Below, piece by piece: positions 46,144 through 54,014 of a DNA stretch of 64,000 bases. Numbering within the stretch: position 1 is the stretch's first letter; each line of letters starts with the position of its first letter. The notes under the pieces are model-generated. The model was not told where the DNA came from and made no database searches. It was given only the letters and a program-made list of their open reading frames with translations. The stretch spans positions 62,001-126,000 of the forward strand of contig JAAQVN010000001.1 in the NCBI GenBank assembly GCA_011754535.1, in the 5' to 3' direction. The translations under genes and the position numbers were made by a program. Source of the stretch: Enterobacter asburiae (GTDB lineage Bacteria; Pseudomonadota; Gammaproteobacteria; Enterobacterales; Enterobacteriaceae).

Positions 46144-47142
46144 ATGAAAAATTTAATTGATGATAGCGTCAGAATGACGCCTGCACGGAATAAATCCCTG
46201 CATATGGGTTTACTCATGTGGCCCCATTTCTCGCTTTTCGCATATTCAGGATTAATAGAGGCGTTACGCATTGCATCCAGCGTCCAGAAGCGTAGCCAGA
46301 AAATACGCTTTAAACTCAGCCTGATGAGCATTTACCCCGACTTACCGGTAGCAAGCAGCTCAGGGGTCAGCGTGCGGCCTGAGGCCGCCCATGCGCCGCC
46401 CGGTGACTTCGACTACATTGCGGTAATTGGTGGAGGCCTGGAGCACCTTCACCTGGGGCACCGTGGCGACAGAGCGTTCCTCACGGATGCTCATCACAAC
46501 AACGTTCCTCTGATCGGTATTGGTACCGGCAGCTTTATTCTGGCGGAGGAAGGCTTACTGAACGAGCGCCGCGCCTCGATTCATCCTCATCATCATGGCG
46601 TTTTCACGCAGCGGTTCCCGCAGGTTTATGCTGAGCAAGGCCTCGATTTTATTGACGAAGGTGATGTGCTGACCTGCCCGGGTGGGATCTCAACGCTCAC
46701 CCTGGTAACGTCGCTGATCCGCGCCCACGGGGGAGACGACATTGCGGCCATAACCTCCCGGCGTCTGTCTCTTCTTCCGCATGACGCCAGCGCGCCGCGG
46801 CCTGCCAATATCGCCATGATCCCTGATTCACGGCTGCGCAGGGCGGTGATGATTATCGAACAGTATCTGACTCACCCGCTGAACGCCGCCAGGCTCGCTC
46901 AGGACGTCAAGCTGAGCGAACGTCAGCTCAACCGCCTGTTTCACGCCGAGTTTGGCAAAACGGCGCGGGAATTTATTCGCAGCGCCAGGCTGCGCTATGC
47001 CTGCTGGCTGCTGAAGAACTCTCAGCAAAGCGTCACGGATATTGCGCGGCGGATGCGGTTTAGCGACTGCGCCCACTTTATTCGTCATTTTCAGACCGAG
47101 TACGGCTGTACGCCGGGGGTATGGCGCACCTCGCAGAACTGA
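46144..47142 (+). CDS. GlxA-family AraC-type transcriptional regulator
   Basis: A 332-residue regulator with an N-terminal DJ-1/PfpI-like domain (HMGLLMWPHFSLFAYSGLIEALRIAS, FDYIAVIGGGLEH, PLIGIGTGSFILAEEGLLNERRASIHPHH) and a C-terminal AraC helix-turn-helix pair (LAQDVKLSERQLNRLFHAEFGKTAREFIRSARLRYACWLL, VTDIARRMRFSDCAHFIRHFQTEYGCTPGVWR). The usual nucleophile Cys of the enzyme family is replaced by Gly/Thr in GIGTGSF, as expected for a regulator. FtrA-like in build. Target genes are unknown. Confidence 0.9.
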   Translation: MKNLIDDSVRMTPARNKSLHMGLLMWPHFSLFAYSGLIEALRIASSVQKRSQKIRFKLSLMSIYPDLPVASSSGVSVRPEAAHAPPGDFDYIAVIGGGLEHLHLGHRGDRAFLTDAHHNNVPLIGIGTGSFILAEEGLLNERRASIHPHHHGVFTQRFPQVYAEQGLDFIDEGDVLTCPGGISTLTLVTSLIRAHGGDDIAAITSRRLSLLPHDASAPRPANIAMIPDSRLRRAVMIIEQYLTHPLNAARLAQDVKLSERQLNRLFHAEFGKTAREFIRSARLRYACWLLKNSQQSVTDIARRMRFSDCAHFIRHFQTEYGCTPGVWRTSQN

Positions 47143-47227
47143 TGCACCTATTTCGTGCTTTCTTCGTAGGGTATTACTGGCTCGCCTGGATAGACTTCCG
47201 TTAAAAGCCTAACGGAGGGACGACAAC

Positions 47228-48226
47228 ATGAACTGGCAGCCTTTTCGCGGCGATGCACCGGAAAATATGACCATTTTCAGCGCGTCCTTTCCCGACGTCA
47301 GCGACCAGTGGCCGATGAAAGACGATGCTGCCCGTGAGATCGCCTCCCTTGACCGCGCCCTGAAAGCCGAACCGGCGCTCCGGGCACCGAGGGTGGAATA
47401 CGACGAAGGGGGGCAGGCCGTGCTGGTTCCTCAGAACCGCTATTCCGAACAGGCCTTCCGCAACCGTCCGGCGCTCGCCGCGTGGCGCACCCGGCTGGTG
47501 CCCTCTGCGCTGGCGCTGTTTGTGGTGCAAAACCCACTGGAGGACCGCCTGCCCGACGGCACAAAAATGGACAGCGACAGCCGCCAGTGGTTTATCCACG
47601 CCAACGATGCCATCGGCGTGCGTTCCCGCGCCCGGGTGCTGGCCGCGCTGGTGGATAAGTACATTCATAATGAAAGCGAGAACAACTGGGTCAGCCTCGC
47701 GAGCGGCGCCGCCATCCCGGTACTGGAGGCGCTGCGTGAAGCAAAGCTCGACGGCCAGCAGGTCTATCTCACGCTGGTAGACAAAGACCCGGTGGCGCTC
47801 AGCTGGGCCGAAACTATGGCGGCGCAGGAAGGCATTGTGGTGGGCGAACAGCTGACACTGCTCAGGCGCAACCTGCTCCATACGCTGGTGCGTAACGAGG
47901 ACCTGCTGCTGGAGCTGGGCGAGCACCAGGCCGAACTGGTCGACGCGCTGGGGATCTTCGAATACTTCAACGATACCGATGCGGTGATTTTTCTCCAGCG
48001 CGCCCTGCGGCTGGTCAAACCCGGCGGCGCGGTGATTGTGTCGAACATGCTCACCAGCAGCCCGCAAATTGACTTTGTGCTGCGGGGTATCGGCTGGGAA
48101 GATATTTACCCGAGGTCGTTACAGCAGCTGCAGGATATTCACCTCGCGGCGGGCGTGCCGGTGGAAAACGTCACCGTGGTTGTGCCGAAGGATGGGGTGT
48201 ACGCGGTGATGGAGATTAAGGTTTAG
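47228..48226 (+). CDS. Class I SAM-dependent methyltransferase family protein
   Basis: A 332-residue protein. After an N-terminal extension (NWQPFRGDAPENMTIFSASFPDVSDQWPMKDDAAREIASLD) it has a Rossmann methyltransferase-like core: VSLASGAAIPVLEAL for the SAM glycine loop, VYLTLVDKDPVALSWAE with the acidic ribose-binding residue, LVDALGIFEYFNDTDAVIFLQRALRLVKPGGAVIVSNML. The glycine loop is imperfect (ASGAA), as in some diverged members. The substrate is unknown. It is a single gene with AGGGA before the start, followed by a REP-like palindrome. Confidence 0.75.
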   Translation: MNWQPFRGDAPENMTIFSASFPDVSDQWPMKDDAAREIASLDRALKAEPALRAPRVEYDEGGQAVLVPQNRYSEQAFRNRPALAAWRTRLVPSALALFVVQNPLEDRLPDGTKMDSDSRQWFIHANDAIGVRSRARVLAALVDKYIHNESENNWVSLASGAAIPVLEALREAKLDGQQVYLTLVDKDPVALSWAETMAAQEGIVVGEQLTLLRRNLLHTLVRNEDLLLELGEHQAELVDALGIFEYFNDTDAVIFLQRALRLVKPGGAVIVSNMLTSSPQIDFVLRGIGWEDIYPRSLQQLQDIHLAAGVPVENVTVVVPKDGVYAVMEIKV

Positions 48227-48237
48227 CTCGATCTGTT

Positions 48238-48258
48238 CCCTCTCCCTGAGGGAGAGGG
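48238..48258. repeat. REP-like palindrome
   Basis: CCCTCTCCC, three bases, GGGAGAGGG: a perfect 9-bp inverted repeat followed by GTTAGGGTGAGGG. This style of GC-rich intergenic repeat is common in enterobacterial genomes and marks core chromosome on this side. Confidence 0.8.
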
Positions 48259-48328
48259 TTAGGGTGAGGGTGGAACAGACCGCAAAGCGTGGCTTGAAAT
48301 AGCTCGGTTTTCCAATCATGATCCCCCA

Positions 48329-48772
48329 ATGAAAATAGAAACCGCACTCCCCTCACACTTCGAACGTCTGGTCGCGATCTGGGAATCCTCCGTCCGTGCC
48401 ACCCATCACTTTTTACAGGAAAGCGATATTGCGGCGCTGCGCCCGCTATTGCTCAACGCCTACCTGCCTAACCTCAAGGTTGTGATCGCTCGTGATGACG
48501 CAGGCGTTATTCACGGTTTTTTAGGCGTGGATGAAAACCGCATTGAAATGCTGTTTGTGGATGACGCGAGCCGGGGAAAGGGCGTCGGGAAATTGCTGCT
48601 GCAACACGCCATCGAAGAGTTTGGCGCGAACGAGGTGGACGTAAATGAGCAGAACCCGCAGGGCGTCGCGTTTTATCGCCATATGGGGTTTGAGCAGGTC
48701 GGACGCTCGGAAGTGGACGGGCAGGGGAATCCGTTTCCGTTACTGCATATGCGGTTGGGCGGGCAGGTTTAA
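48329..48772 (+). CDS. GNAT-family acetyltransferase (YjaB-like)
   Basis: A 147-residue N-acetyltransferase. The acetyl-CoA loop is DDASRGKGVGKLLLQHAIEEFG (R/Q-x-x-G-x-G/A type), followed by VDVNEQNPQGVAFYRHMGFEQVGRSEVDGQGNPFPLLHM, closely resembling E. coli YjaB. The N-terminus (RLVAIWESSVRATHHFLQESDIAALRPLL) also matches that group. The acceptor is unknown. It is transcribed alone, toward a bidirectional terminator-like hairpin at 48779-48796. Confidence 0.9.
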   Translation: MKIETALPSHFERLVAIWESSVRATHHFLQESDIAALRPLLLNAYLPNLKVVIARDDAGVIHGFLGVDENRIEMLFVDDASRGKGVGKLLLQHAIEEFGANEVDVNEQNPQGVAFYRHMGFEQVGRSEVDGQGNPFPLLHMRLGGQV

Positions 48773-48778
48773 CGCCCT

Positions 48779-48796
48779 CTCCCTCTGAAGAGGGAG
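48779..48796. terminator. Terminator-like hairpin between convergent genes
   Basis: Inverted repeat CTCCCTCT and AGAGGGAG with a 2-base centre, between the stop of the acetyltransferase and the stop of the leftward gene at 48805. There is no strong T run on either strand. Confidence 0.5.
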
Positions 48797-48804
48797 TCTG
48801 CAAG

Positions 48805-49389
48805 CTAGTTACTGGTAATTTGCCCGATGATTACGCCACGCACTTTTTCGCTATCGAAGTAATAAGAGACCGTATTGCTCTGTATGAATCCATTCTTTAC
48901 TGGCGTCTCCTGATAAAAAAGCATTGCTTTCTTTTTGGCGATCTCTTTCTCGCCGAACGATGCGACTAAATTCCCATGCGTCGCATTTAATAATGGAACA
49001 TTTGCGACGGAGACGCTGACAGGTTCCGTTGTTTTAGCACACTCTTTATGGATGCCATCTTTGGCTATAACTAGCGCAGTTAGCAATCCTGCACCCATTT
49101 CGTTATCAGAAATGAACCAGTAATTCGTGTCATCGTCGTCATGAAGGCAGACCCAGCGTGCGGAACTGTCTTTGTTAATTGGTGTGCTGGAGATGTCTGC
49201 CAGATGTGTAACCTCCAATTGCACGGTTTTCTTACCGATGGTAATAGTGGGATAGAGGTGCACTTCTGTGGGTTCTTCCGGCGTTGTTACGTCATCCTGA
49301 TAAAACCTGGCTGCGAAGCCGGACATTTGGGCTGCTGATGTATTTTGAACCAGGAATAGAAGTGCAGCCAAAAATATCATTACTTTCAT
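48805..49389 (-). CDS. Secreted protein of unknown function beside orphan hcp
   Basis: A 194-residue protein. The start is taken at ATG 49389 because it gives a clean signal peptide (MKVMIFLAALLFLVQNTSAAQ); longer frames reach back into hcp. The mature protein has two Cys residues (SARWVCLHDDDD and HKECAKTTEP) and is otherwise soluble. It lies 10 bases after the hcp stop on the same strand, suggesting joint transcription. I do not recognise the family. A periplasmic immunity protein for a type VI effector would fit its location, but that is a hypothesis. Confidence 0.7.
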   Translation of the reverse strand: MKVMIFLAALLFLVQNTSAAQMSGFAARFYQDDVTTPEEPTEVHLYPTITIGKKTVQLEVTHLADISSTPINKDSSARWVCLHDDDDTNYWFISDNEMGAGLLTALVIAKDGIHKECAKTTEPVSVSVANVPLLNATHGNLVASFGEKEIAKKKAMLFYQETPVKNGFIQSNTVSYYFDSEKVRGVIIGQITSN

Positions 49390-49399
49390 TTTAGATGCC

Positions 49400-49879
49400 C
49401 TAATACGTAGCACGATTATTCCATTCGTCAGTGTAGGCAATGTTCCCATCGCAATGTTTCCATGTAATCTTCTCGTAACGGAGTTGAATATCTTCGAGAT
49501 GCGTGCTTGTTAAGCCGGTGGGATGCAACAGGGGTGATATAGAGGTGATCTTTACGTTCTCCATTATCATATTGAAATACTCACTCTCAACACCCTGGTC
49601 AAGAATTCGATACATTTTCAAAACTGCTTTTTTGAATATTCTTCCTTCACACATTGCACGATACAAAACAGGCGTTGCAGCATCAAATTCCTTATGCAAG
49701 TTTATGGGGGAATGAACTCTCGTGCCTGTCAAACGACCCGTATTCGAGCTCTCAGGGATCCATACCTGATGGATAACTGAACGGATTTCAAACGATCCTA
49801 ATCTCGCTGGCAGTAAGGATGGACCCACTATAGGCGAACCATTTTCATCAAACAACCACAGATGAGCGGGAATCGACAT
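49400..49879 (-). CDS. hcp: Hcp-family type VI secretion tube protein
   Basis: A 159-residue Hcp. Recognisable motifs are MSIPAHLWLFDENGSPIVGPS, NTGRLTGTRVHSPINLHKEFDAATPVLYRAMCEGRIFKKAVLKMYRI, ESEYFNMIMENVKITSISPLLHPT, LEDIQLRYEKITWKHCDGNIAYTDEWNNR. Hcp hexamers stack into the T6SS tube and carry small effectors. No other T6SS core genes are in the window, so this is an orphan hcp, often linked to effector and immunity genes. It has an AT-rich, atypical base composition and lies within a four-gene leftward cluster. Confidence 0.93.
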   Translation of the reverse strand: MSIPAHLWLFDENGSPIVGPSLLPARLGSFEIRSVIHQVWIPESSNTGRLTGTRVHSPINLHKEFDAATPVLYRAMCEGRIFKKAVLKMYRILDQGVESEYFNMIMENVKITSISPLLHPTGLTSTHLEDIQLRYEKITWKHCDGNIAYTDEWNNRATY

Positions 49880-49902
49880 AATTTACTCCTGTTAAATAGT
49901 AA

Positions 49903-50094
49903 TTATCTTTTTTTACGTAAAAGGATATAGAGGCCTACAATAACTACAATTGACCATATTGCATTCATTGCGATTTTTTCAGGTAGCCAGGTTACGGAAA
50001 ATAGTGCAAATATTATGACGAATGAAAGGGGAATTGCGCCTCTCAGGAAGAATATGAGTTGGCCTTTTAGCCAGTCTTTAATAGCTTTAATCAT
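49903..50094 (-). CDS. Small two-helix membrane protein
   Basis: A 63-residue protein with two hydrophobic segments (about 12-30 and 41-58; FFLRGAIPLSFVIIFALFSV and NAIWSIVVIVGLYILLRK) and a basic C-terminus. It overlaps the preceding gene by four bases and is 23 bases before hcp, so it belongs to the same transcript. Family not recognised. It could be an inner-membrane immunity protein for a partner toxin or a structural accessory; neither is demonstrated. Confidence 0.65.
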   Translation of the reverse strand: MIKAIKDWLKGQLIFFLRGAIPLSFVIIFALFSVTWLPEKIAMNAIWSIVVIVGLYILLRKKR

Positions 50095-50786
50095 CCCTTT
50101 ATCATCCTTGAAATCGCATATGCAATATCGCTGTCTGAAGCATAAGCTTGGTTAAGCATGGGGGATCTCATTATTATGGGCTCAATCATGAAAAACATCA
50201 TTTCAAGTTCTTCCTGATAAAGAAGATTATAATAATAAGCATTATAATTTTTTAGATGGTTGGCACTTCTTGATGCCTGCTCAACGATACCATAAATTTT
50301 TAAACCAAGAACAGCATAAGTAGAAAACGATGTGATCTTTTCCTTCATCCAAATGTTGGTATGAACACTACTACAAATTGCAATAGTTGCCGAATATATA
50401 AAAGCTTGGCTGGAGAGCATTGATGATGAAATTGATACACCCAAATTCATAAGATTTCGTTGTATGCTATGTATTCTTTTTTCACTCTTGTTGCCTAGTA
50501 AGCTTTTAATATAAATATAGAGCATCTTATAGATAACGTCTCTGTGTTTTATTAACTGGACAATACCTGTCAAAAATCGTGAGTCTTCTTTGCGTAATCG
50601 TAAACATACGTCCTGATAGTTTTCAGTAAAGCACGAAAGTTGATAGCTTAGTCGCGTTACCCCATCATCTATCTGGTGCGCTTGCTTTAATACTTCATCT
50701 TTTACGCCTGTTAAGGCGTGTTCTAACTTTAAAGCCAATATTTTATGTGCATCTATTGATGTTATTAATGAGTCACTATAATACAT
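50091..50786 (-). CDS. Unrecognised helical protein, first gene of the orphan hcp cluster
   Basis: A 231-residue protein from ATG 50786 (MYYSDSLITSIDAHK); an in-frame upstream start at 50816 is possible. It is strongly helical, with a mildly hydrophobic middle part (LMNLGVSISSSMLSSQAFIYSATIAICSSV, about residues 115-145) and no signal peptide. It overlaps the following 63-residue membrane protein by four bases, and hcp comes next. An amphipathic toxin with a membrane-protein antidote, loaded through Hcp, would explain the arrangement, but I see no family signature. Confidence 0.65.
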   Translation of the reverse strand: MYYSDSLITSIDAHKILALKLEHALTGVKDEVLKQAHQIDDGVTRLSYQLSCFTENYQDVCLRLRKEDSRFLTGIVQLIKHRDVIYKMLYIYIKSLLGNKSEKRIHSIQRNLMNLGVSISSSMLSSQAFIYSATIAICSSVHTNIWMKEKITSFSTYAVLGLKIYGIVEQASRSANHLKNYNAYYYNLLYQEELEMMFFMIEPIIMRSPMLNQAYASDSDIAYAISRMIKG

Positions 50787-50816
50787 ATTGCACTCTTTAA
50801 CAGTAAACAGAGGCAC

Positions 50817-51284
50817 AAGTTCCTATTAATATTTGCGTTCTGCTGTGATGCATATCGCAATACTTAATCTTTAATAAAAAATACAGGGATATAAACCTTC
50901 GAGTAATATTTGTCGTGAATAATTGTTGGCTATCAATTTAGATATTGTATGAGCGTGAGAATTAGGGCGTTAGATCGGTTGTATATTAGTTTAATAGCCG
51001 TATGGCCGATAAAGGCGAAACTGGGTGCCACGAGCTGAGCGTAACTACGAGTGTTGCTTTGAGATTGTAGCGATCGCTCACTGGAAATCTGATGTCTCCT
51101 TTCCTGGCAAACTATCCGGAATTTCCGGATAGTTGAATGCTGATCAATTTCGCCATCAGAAATTCTATTTATGAGATGCTAATTGATGGTTCGAACAGGG
51201 AGATTGGGTTGCGACTTTCTCTGCATGTCCTCTCCCATCTACATCGTCTAACGCGCCTGGCGGGTTGTATGCCAGAAACAGTCG
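50817..51284. other. Intergenic region between the hcp cluster and symE
   Basis: About 470 bases without a supported gene. It contains a perfect 25-base palindrome at 51110-51134 and is AT-rich near the hcp-cluster promoter. It is a plausible zone for a junction between core chromosome and accessory DNA, but no attachment-site duplication can be tested from this window. Confidence 0.5.
51110..51134. repeat. Perfect 12-bp inverted repeat with 1-base centre
   Basis: Arms AACTATCCGGAA (51110-51121) and TTCCGGATAGTT (51123-51134) flank a single T. It lies in the gap 3' of symE. No T tract follows directly, so it may be a protein-binding site or a transcript-end structure. Confidence 0.8.
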
Positions 51285-51626
51285 CTAAGCCAGGTGGCTT
51301 GTATTTGATTTTGCGGGGCGCTTTCCAGGACGCTGAGTTTGAATCGCTGCAAGCGCATCTTCTATCTCAATGAGCTTTGCCTTCGTCCGTTTATAATCAT
51401 CCTGCAACCGCTGCTCCTGCTCGTTATACGCTACCAGAACGATGCACCCTTTCATGACCTTTACCGTGACCTGCTGTCCGGTATCAAAACCCGCCGCGCG
51501 AAGCCACTTGCCGGAAAGGATGATTTTTGGGGTGGATTTGTCGAAAACATTCGGGCGGTATCCCACAATTAATGAACGCTCGGTTCCGGATTGGTCTGTC
51601 TCTGGGGTAGAATGCGAATCAGCCAT
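51285..51626 (-). CDS. symE: SymE-type toxin
   Basis: A 113-residue protein, the same length as E. coli SymE. The start is ATG 51626 with AGGAG six bases before it. Motifs are RSLIVGYRPNVFDKSTPKIILSGKWLRAAGFDTGQQVTVKVMKGCIVLVAY, an AbrB-like fold with the GKWL-x-x-AGF and KVM-x-GCIVL signatures. E. coli SymE is an SOS-induced, nucleoid-condensing toxin kept silent by the antisense RNA SymR. No clear LexA box was seen before this copy. An antisense RNA on the plus strand over its 5' end is possible but not demonstrated. Confidence 0.88.
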   Translation of the reverse strand: MADSHSTPETDQSGTERSLIVGYRPNVFDKSTPKIILSGKWLRAAGFDTGQQVTVKVMKGCIVLVAYNEQEQRLQDDYKRTKAKLIEIEDALAAIQTQRPGKRPAKSNTSHLA

Positions 51627-51717
51627 AATCAACTCCTTGATAGTTGGTGAGGTTAGCTCTCGTCCGGTATTGCGAGTACCTGGCGAGGGCGTTTCAATTT
51701 GAGGTTATCGTATGTTA

Positions 51718-51763
51718 AGGTACGTACCTCAATGAAGATATCTTGCTCTTGTAGGTACGTACA
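51718..51763. promoter_or_regulatory. Paired operator-like repeats before the ribbon-helix-helix gene
   Basis: Two copies of AGGTACGTAC, at 51718-51727 (within the palindrome AGGTACGTACCT) and 51753-51762, are spaced 35 bases start to start. The second touches the start codon of the small DNA-binding protein, a typical arrangement for autorepression by ribbon-helix-helix proteins. Confidence 0.6.
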
Positions 51764-51939
51764 TGTCAACAGCCAAACGTGACCCTAATCAGTCAAAATC
51801 CGGGAAAGCACCGACTTTTCAGATTCGCATTACGCCGGAGTTGAAGGCGCAGTTTGAGGCTGCGGCGAAGGAGGCGGGGATGAGTTTGGGGAATTGGTTG
51901 AAAAACCTTGGTAGAGAAGAGCTAAAAAAAAAACAATAA
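51763..51939 (+). CDS. Small Arc-like ribbon-helix-helix protein
   Basis: A 58-residue protein: TFQIRITPELKAQFEAAAKEAGMSLGNWLKNLGREELKKK matches the beta-strand plus two-helix Arc/MetJ fold. The N-terminal ~18 residues are a polar, basic tail. Operator-like repeats overlap its start, suggesting it represses itself. Ribbon-helix-helix proteins this size are often antitoxins or phage and plasmid regulators, but no toxin partner follows on this strand. Confidence 0.75.
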   Translation: MSTAKRDPNQSKSGKAPTFQIRITPELKAQFEAAAKEAGMSLGNWLKNLGREELKKKQ

Positions 51940-52003
51940 TAAAAATTACTTGAATGAAACTAAATGAGAGGCACAGAACTTTATACTGTACCTCTTTTTT
52001 AAA

Positions 52004-52765
52004 TCATCTTATAACTTTTGGATTAACCCAATTCCATTTTATATTCCTAATGACATCAGATTGAGTTATTTGGCAGTCAATAAATGTCGAGATACAAGGG
52101 ATGTTGAATTTCAATAAATCAATATCTGTTTGGCTTAGTTTAAATGTGAATGTATTATTTTCTAATATGAAGTTATCGGAGGATTTTGCTTTTATAGTTA
52201 CAGAGTATTCACCCGCTTTCCACCAAATAAAGTTTTCTCGTGAGGTAATCAGATTATGATATTGTTGCGATTCTTTCAGTTTTTTAATAAAGTCTACTGA
52301 TGATTTACTTTTAAGATAGTTTATATGAGAAAGTAATTCATTTTGTAGTAATGAATCTTGTTCATGATATTTAGGTTCTTGAAATTTTATAAATTTTTCT
52401 GTCAATAGATCTTGGAAAAGATTTATTGCAATCGCAGGATAATCTTTTGTGATATATTGTTTATTACCACTGTCATCACTAATTTCGTTTTGGATTTCAG
52501 TAATCCCGACCCATTTCAAACTATGAATATCACCATCCATATGTTTTATTTCAATTGAAAGATCCTCGATTAATAATGGTTTTTTATTAGAAAGGAGATT
52601 CATCCTTAAATTAAAAATAGGACCAAAGGAAGTATAGCTTATCTCTAGGGTATTGTTATAGTAAAACTTCAACTTTGGTTTGGTTATGTATTTATAAAAT
52701 AAATTAATTATTTGAGGTAGCCAGGCTGCGGCACCAATATACGCGACTATATCTCCAGTACTCAT
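52004..52765 (-). CDS. Unknown protein with an N-terminal membrane segment, next to the retron
   Basis: A 253-residue protein from ATG 52765 (MSTGDIVAYIGAAAWLPQIINLFY), chosen because GGGGA lies before it; a longer frame reaching to 52909 lacks a comparable site. There is one membrane segment (about 4-22) and a cytoplasmic or periplasmic C-terminal domain rich in strands and Lys/Asp, with no recognised family. Very AT-rich, like the retron. It lies about 300 bases past the end of the retron reverse transcriptase on the same strand, so it may be a separate cargo gene or a retron-associated accessory. Confidence 0.6.
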   Translation of the reverse strand: MSTGDIVAYIGAAAWLPQIINLFYKYITKPKLKFYYNNTLEISYTSFGPIFNLRMNLLSNKKPLLIEDLSIEIKHMDGDIHSLKWVGITEIQNEISDDSGNKQYITKDYPAIAINLFQDLLTEKFIKFQEPKYHEQDSLLQNELLSHINYLKSKSSVDFIKKLKESQQYHNLITSRENFIWWKAGEYSVTIKAKSSDNFILENNTFTFKLSQTDIDLLKFNIPCISTFIDCQITQSDVIRNIKWNWVNPKVIR

Positions 52766-53063
52766 GCTATTATCCCCAATATTTAATTTTAATAAATTTA
52801 GCATTTTTAAGTAAAATATGCGAGAGATAGATAACGGAGATGTTTTGTTTAGTCTTTGGAGAGAAATCATAGGATTTTGGCGGAAGATCACAGGAGTGAT
52901 AAACTCCATGTAATTATTTGATTTTATTTGATTTTATTTTGAGGGGAAAATAAATTATACACTTTGCTATACACAGTAGTGAGAGTGTAGATCACCCTAA
53001 CAATCTCACATTGTTCGCAATACAATCAATAAACTTGCTAGGAACTTATTCAAAATCAATGGT

Positions 53064-54014
53064 TTATTCAATTTTATTATGAAGATTTTGAATCCATTTT
53101 ATTTCTTGAAAGTATTTTCTGTTCAGCTTAGTGTAAAAATGAGGGTCTATATCTTTTGCATAAGCAATATAACCTGAAAGTTTGTTAAAATCTTCATCTT
53201 TTAATACTCCCTTTGATAAAAGAGAAAGATGTAATCTTATTTTATCTTTCATTGACCTATGTAATGTAACATGGAAATCATGACAAACTTTCAACCCGGT
53301 TACTACTATACTGCCACCCGAAGCACTACAGATCTTGAACTTTTTAATATTTATTTTAAAGTCGGGCCCAATTTCATTCATTGCCCTTTTAAAACAATTT
53401 AGAATTATTTTACTAGCCCCTTTCATATTTGTAGATACAATAATATCATCTGCATATCGTGTATAAGTGGCATTAAGTTTATCAATTGTGTTTAGTTTTC
53501 TCGTCAGTTTTTCATCAAGCTCTCTTGCGACAAAGTTTGCAATTATAGGTGACGTTGGAAATCCGATAGGGAGAGTACTATCTGATATGAAACAGATTGT
53601 TTTTATAAGTTGTAGTAACTCTTTGTCATACTCTGTTGTAAATTCAATGCGATCTCTATAACGAGTGAATGCATTTTCAAAATCACTAAATTTAATTGAA
53701 GGAAAAAAATCTTTGAGATCTATTTTTACATAATATTTATTTTTTGATTCAGCATGCAATAAGGCGTTGCTTTTTATTGAACGGTTTTTAACAAATGCAT
53801 ATGCAGCATTATGCATTGGCAGTTTAGAAAAAATATTATTCATTAACCAATATTGAATTAGTTTTACTTTAGATGATGGGTGGTATATTGTTCTCACACC
53901 GCCTTTTTTCTTAGCTATATCCCATCTTTTTGGAGGCTCAGGTGACCGCATTACTTCAGAAGCAAATCCCTTAGTCATTAATGTTTGAGAATCAATCAGG
54001 CTATATATTCTCAT
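53064..54014 (-). CDS. Retron reverse transcriptase
   Basis: A 316-residue reverse transcriptase, close to the 320 residues of retron Ec86. Motifs: RWDIAKKKGGVRTIYHPSSKVKLIQYWL (RT0-1), HNAAYAFVKNRSIKSNA in the place of the retron NAxxH region, YYVKIDLKDFFPSIKF (motif A), LPIGFPTSPIIANFV, catalytic TRYADDIIVST (YADD at about residues 187-190), and SIVVTGLKV (the retron VTG motif). It should prime from the branching G of the msr RNA found upstream and make msDNA. It overlaps the effector gene by 14 bases. Confidence 0.95.
   Translation of the reverse strand: MRIYSLIDSQTLMTKGFASEVMRSPEPPKRWDIAKKKGGVRTIYHPSSKVKLIQYWLMNNIFSKLPMHNAAYAFVKNRSIKSNALLHAESKNKYYVKIDLKDFFPSIKFSDFENAFTRYRDRIEFTTEYDKELLQLIKTICFISDSTLPIGFPTSPIIANFVARELDEKLTRKLNTIDKLNATYTRYADDIIVSTNMKGASKIILNCFKRAMNEIGPDFKINIKKFKICSASGGSIVVTGLKVCHDFHVTLHRSMKDKIRLHLSLLSKGVLKDEDFNKLSGYIAYAKDIDPHFYTKLNRKYFQEIKWIQNLHNKIE

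Noticed and set aside
51180..51215. A GGTTCGAAC motif suggesting a tRNA T-loop remnant or att site
   Set aside because: The flanking bases do not form a T-arm or acceptor stem, so there is no support for a tRNA fragment.
51137..51373. A 78-codon plus-strand frame overlapping the 3' end of symE
   Set aside because: It has no family similarity and overlaps symE in antisense; no ribosome site was evident.
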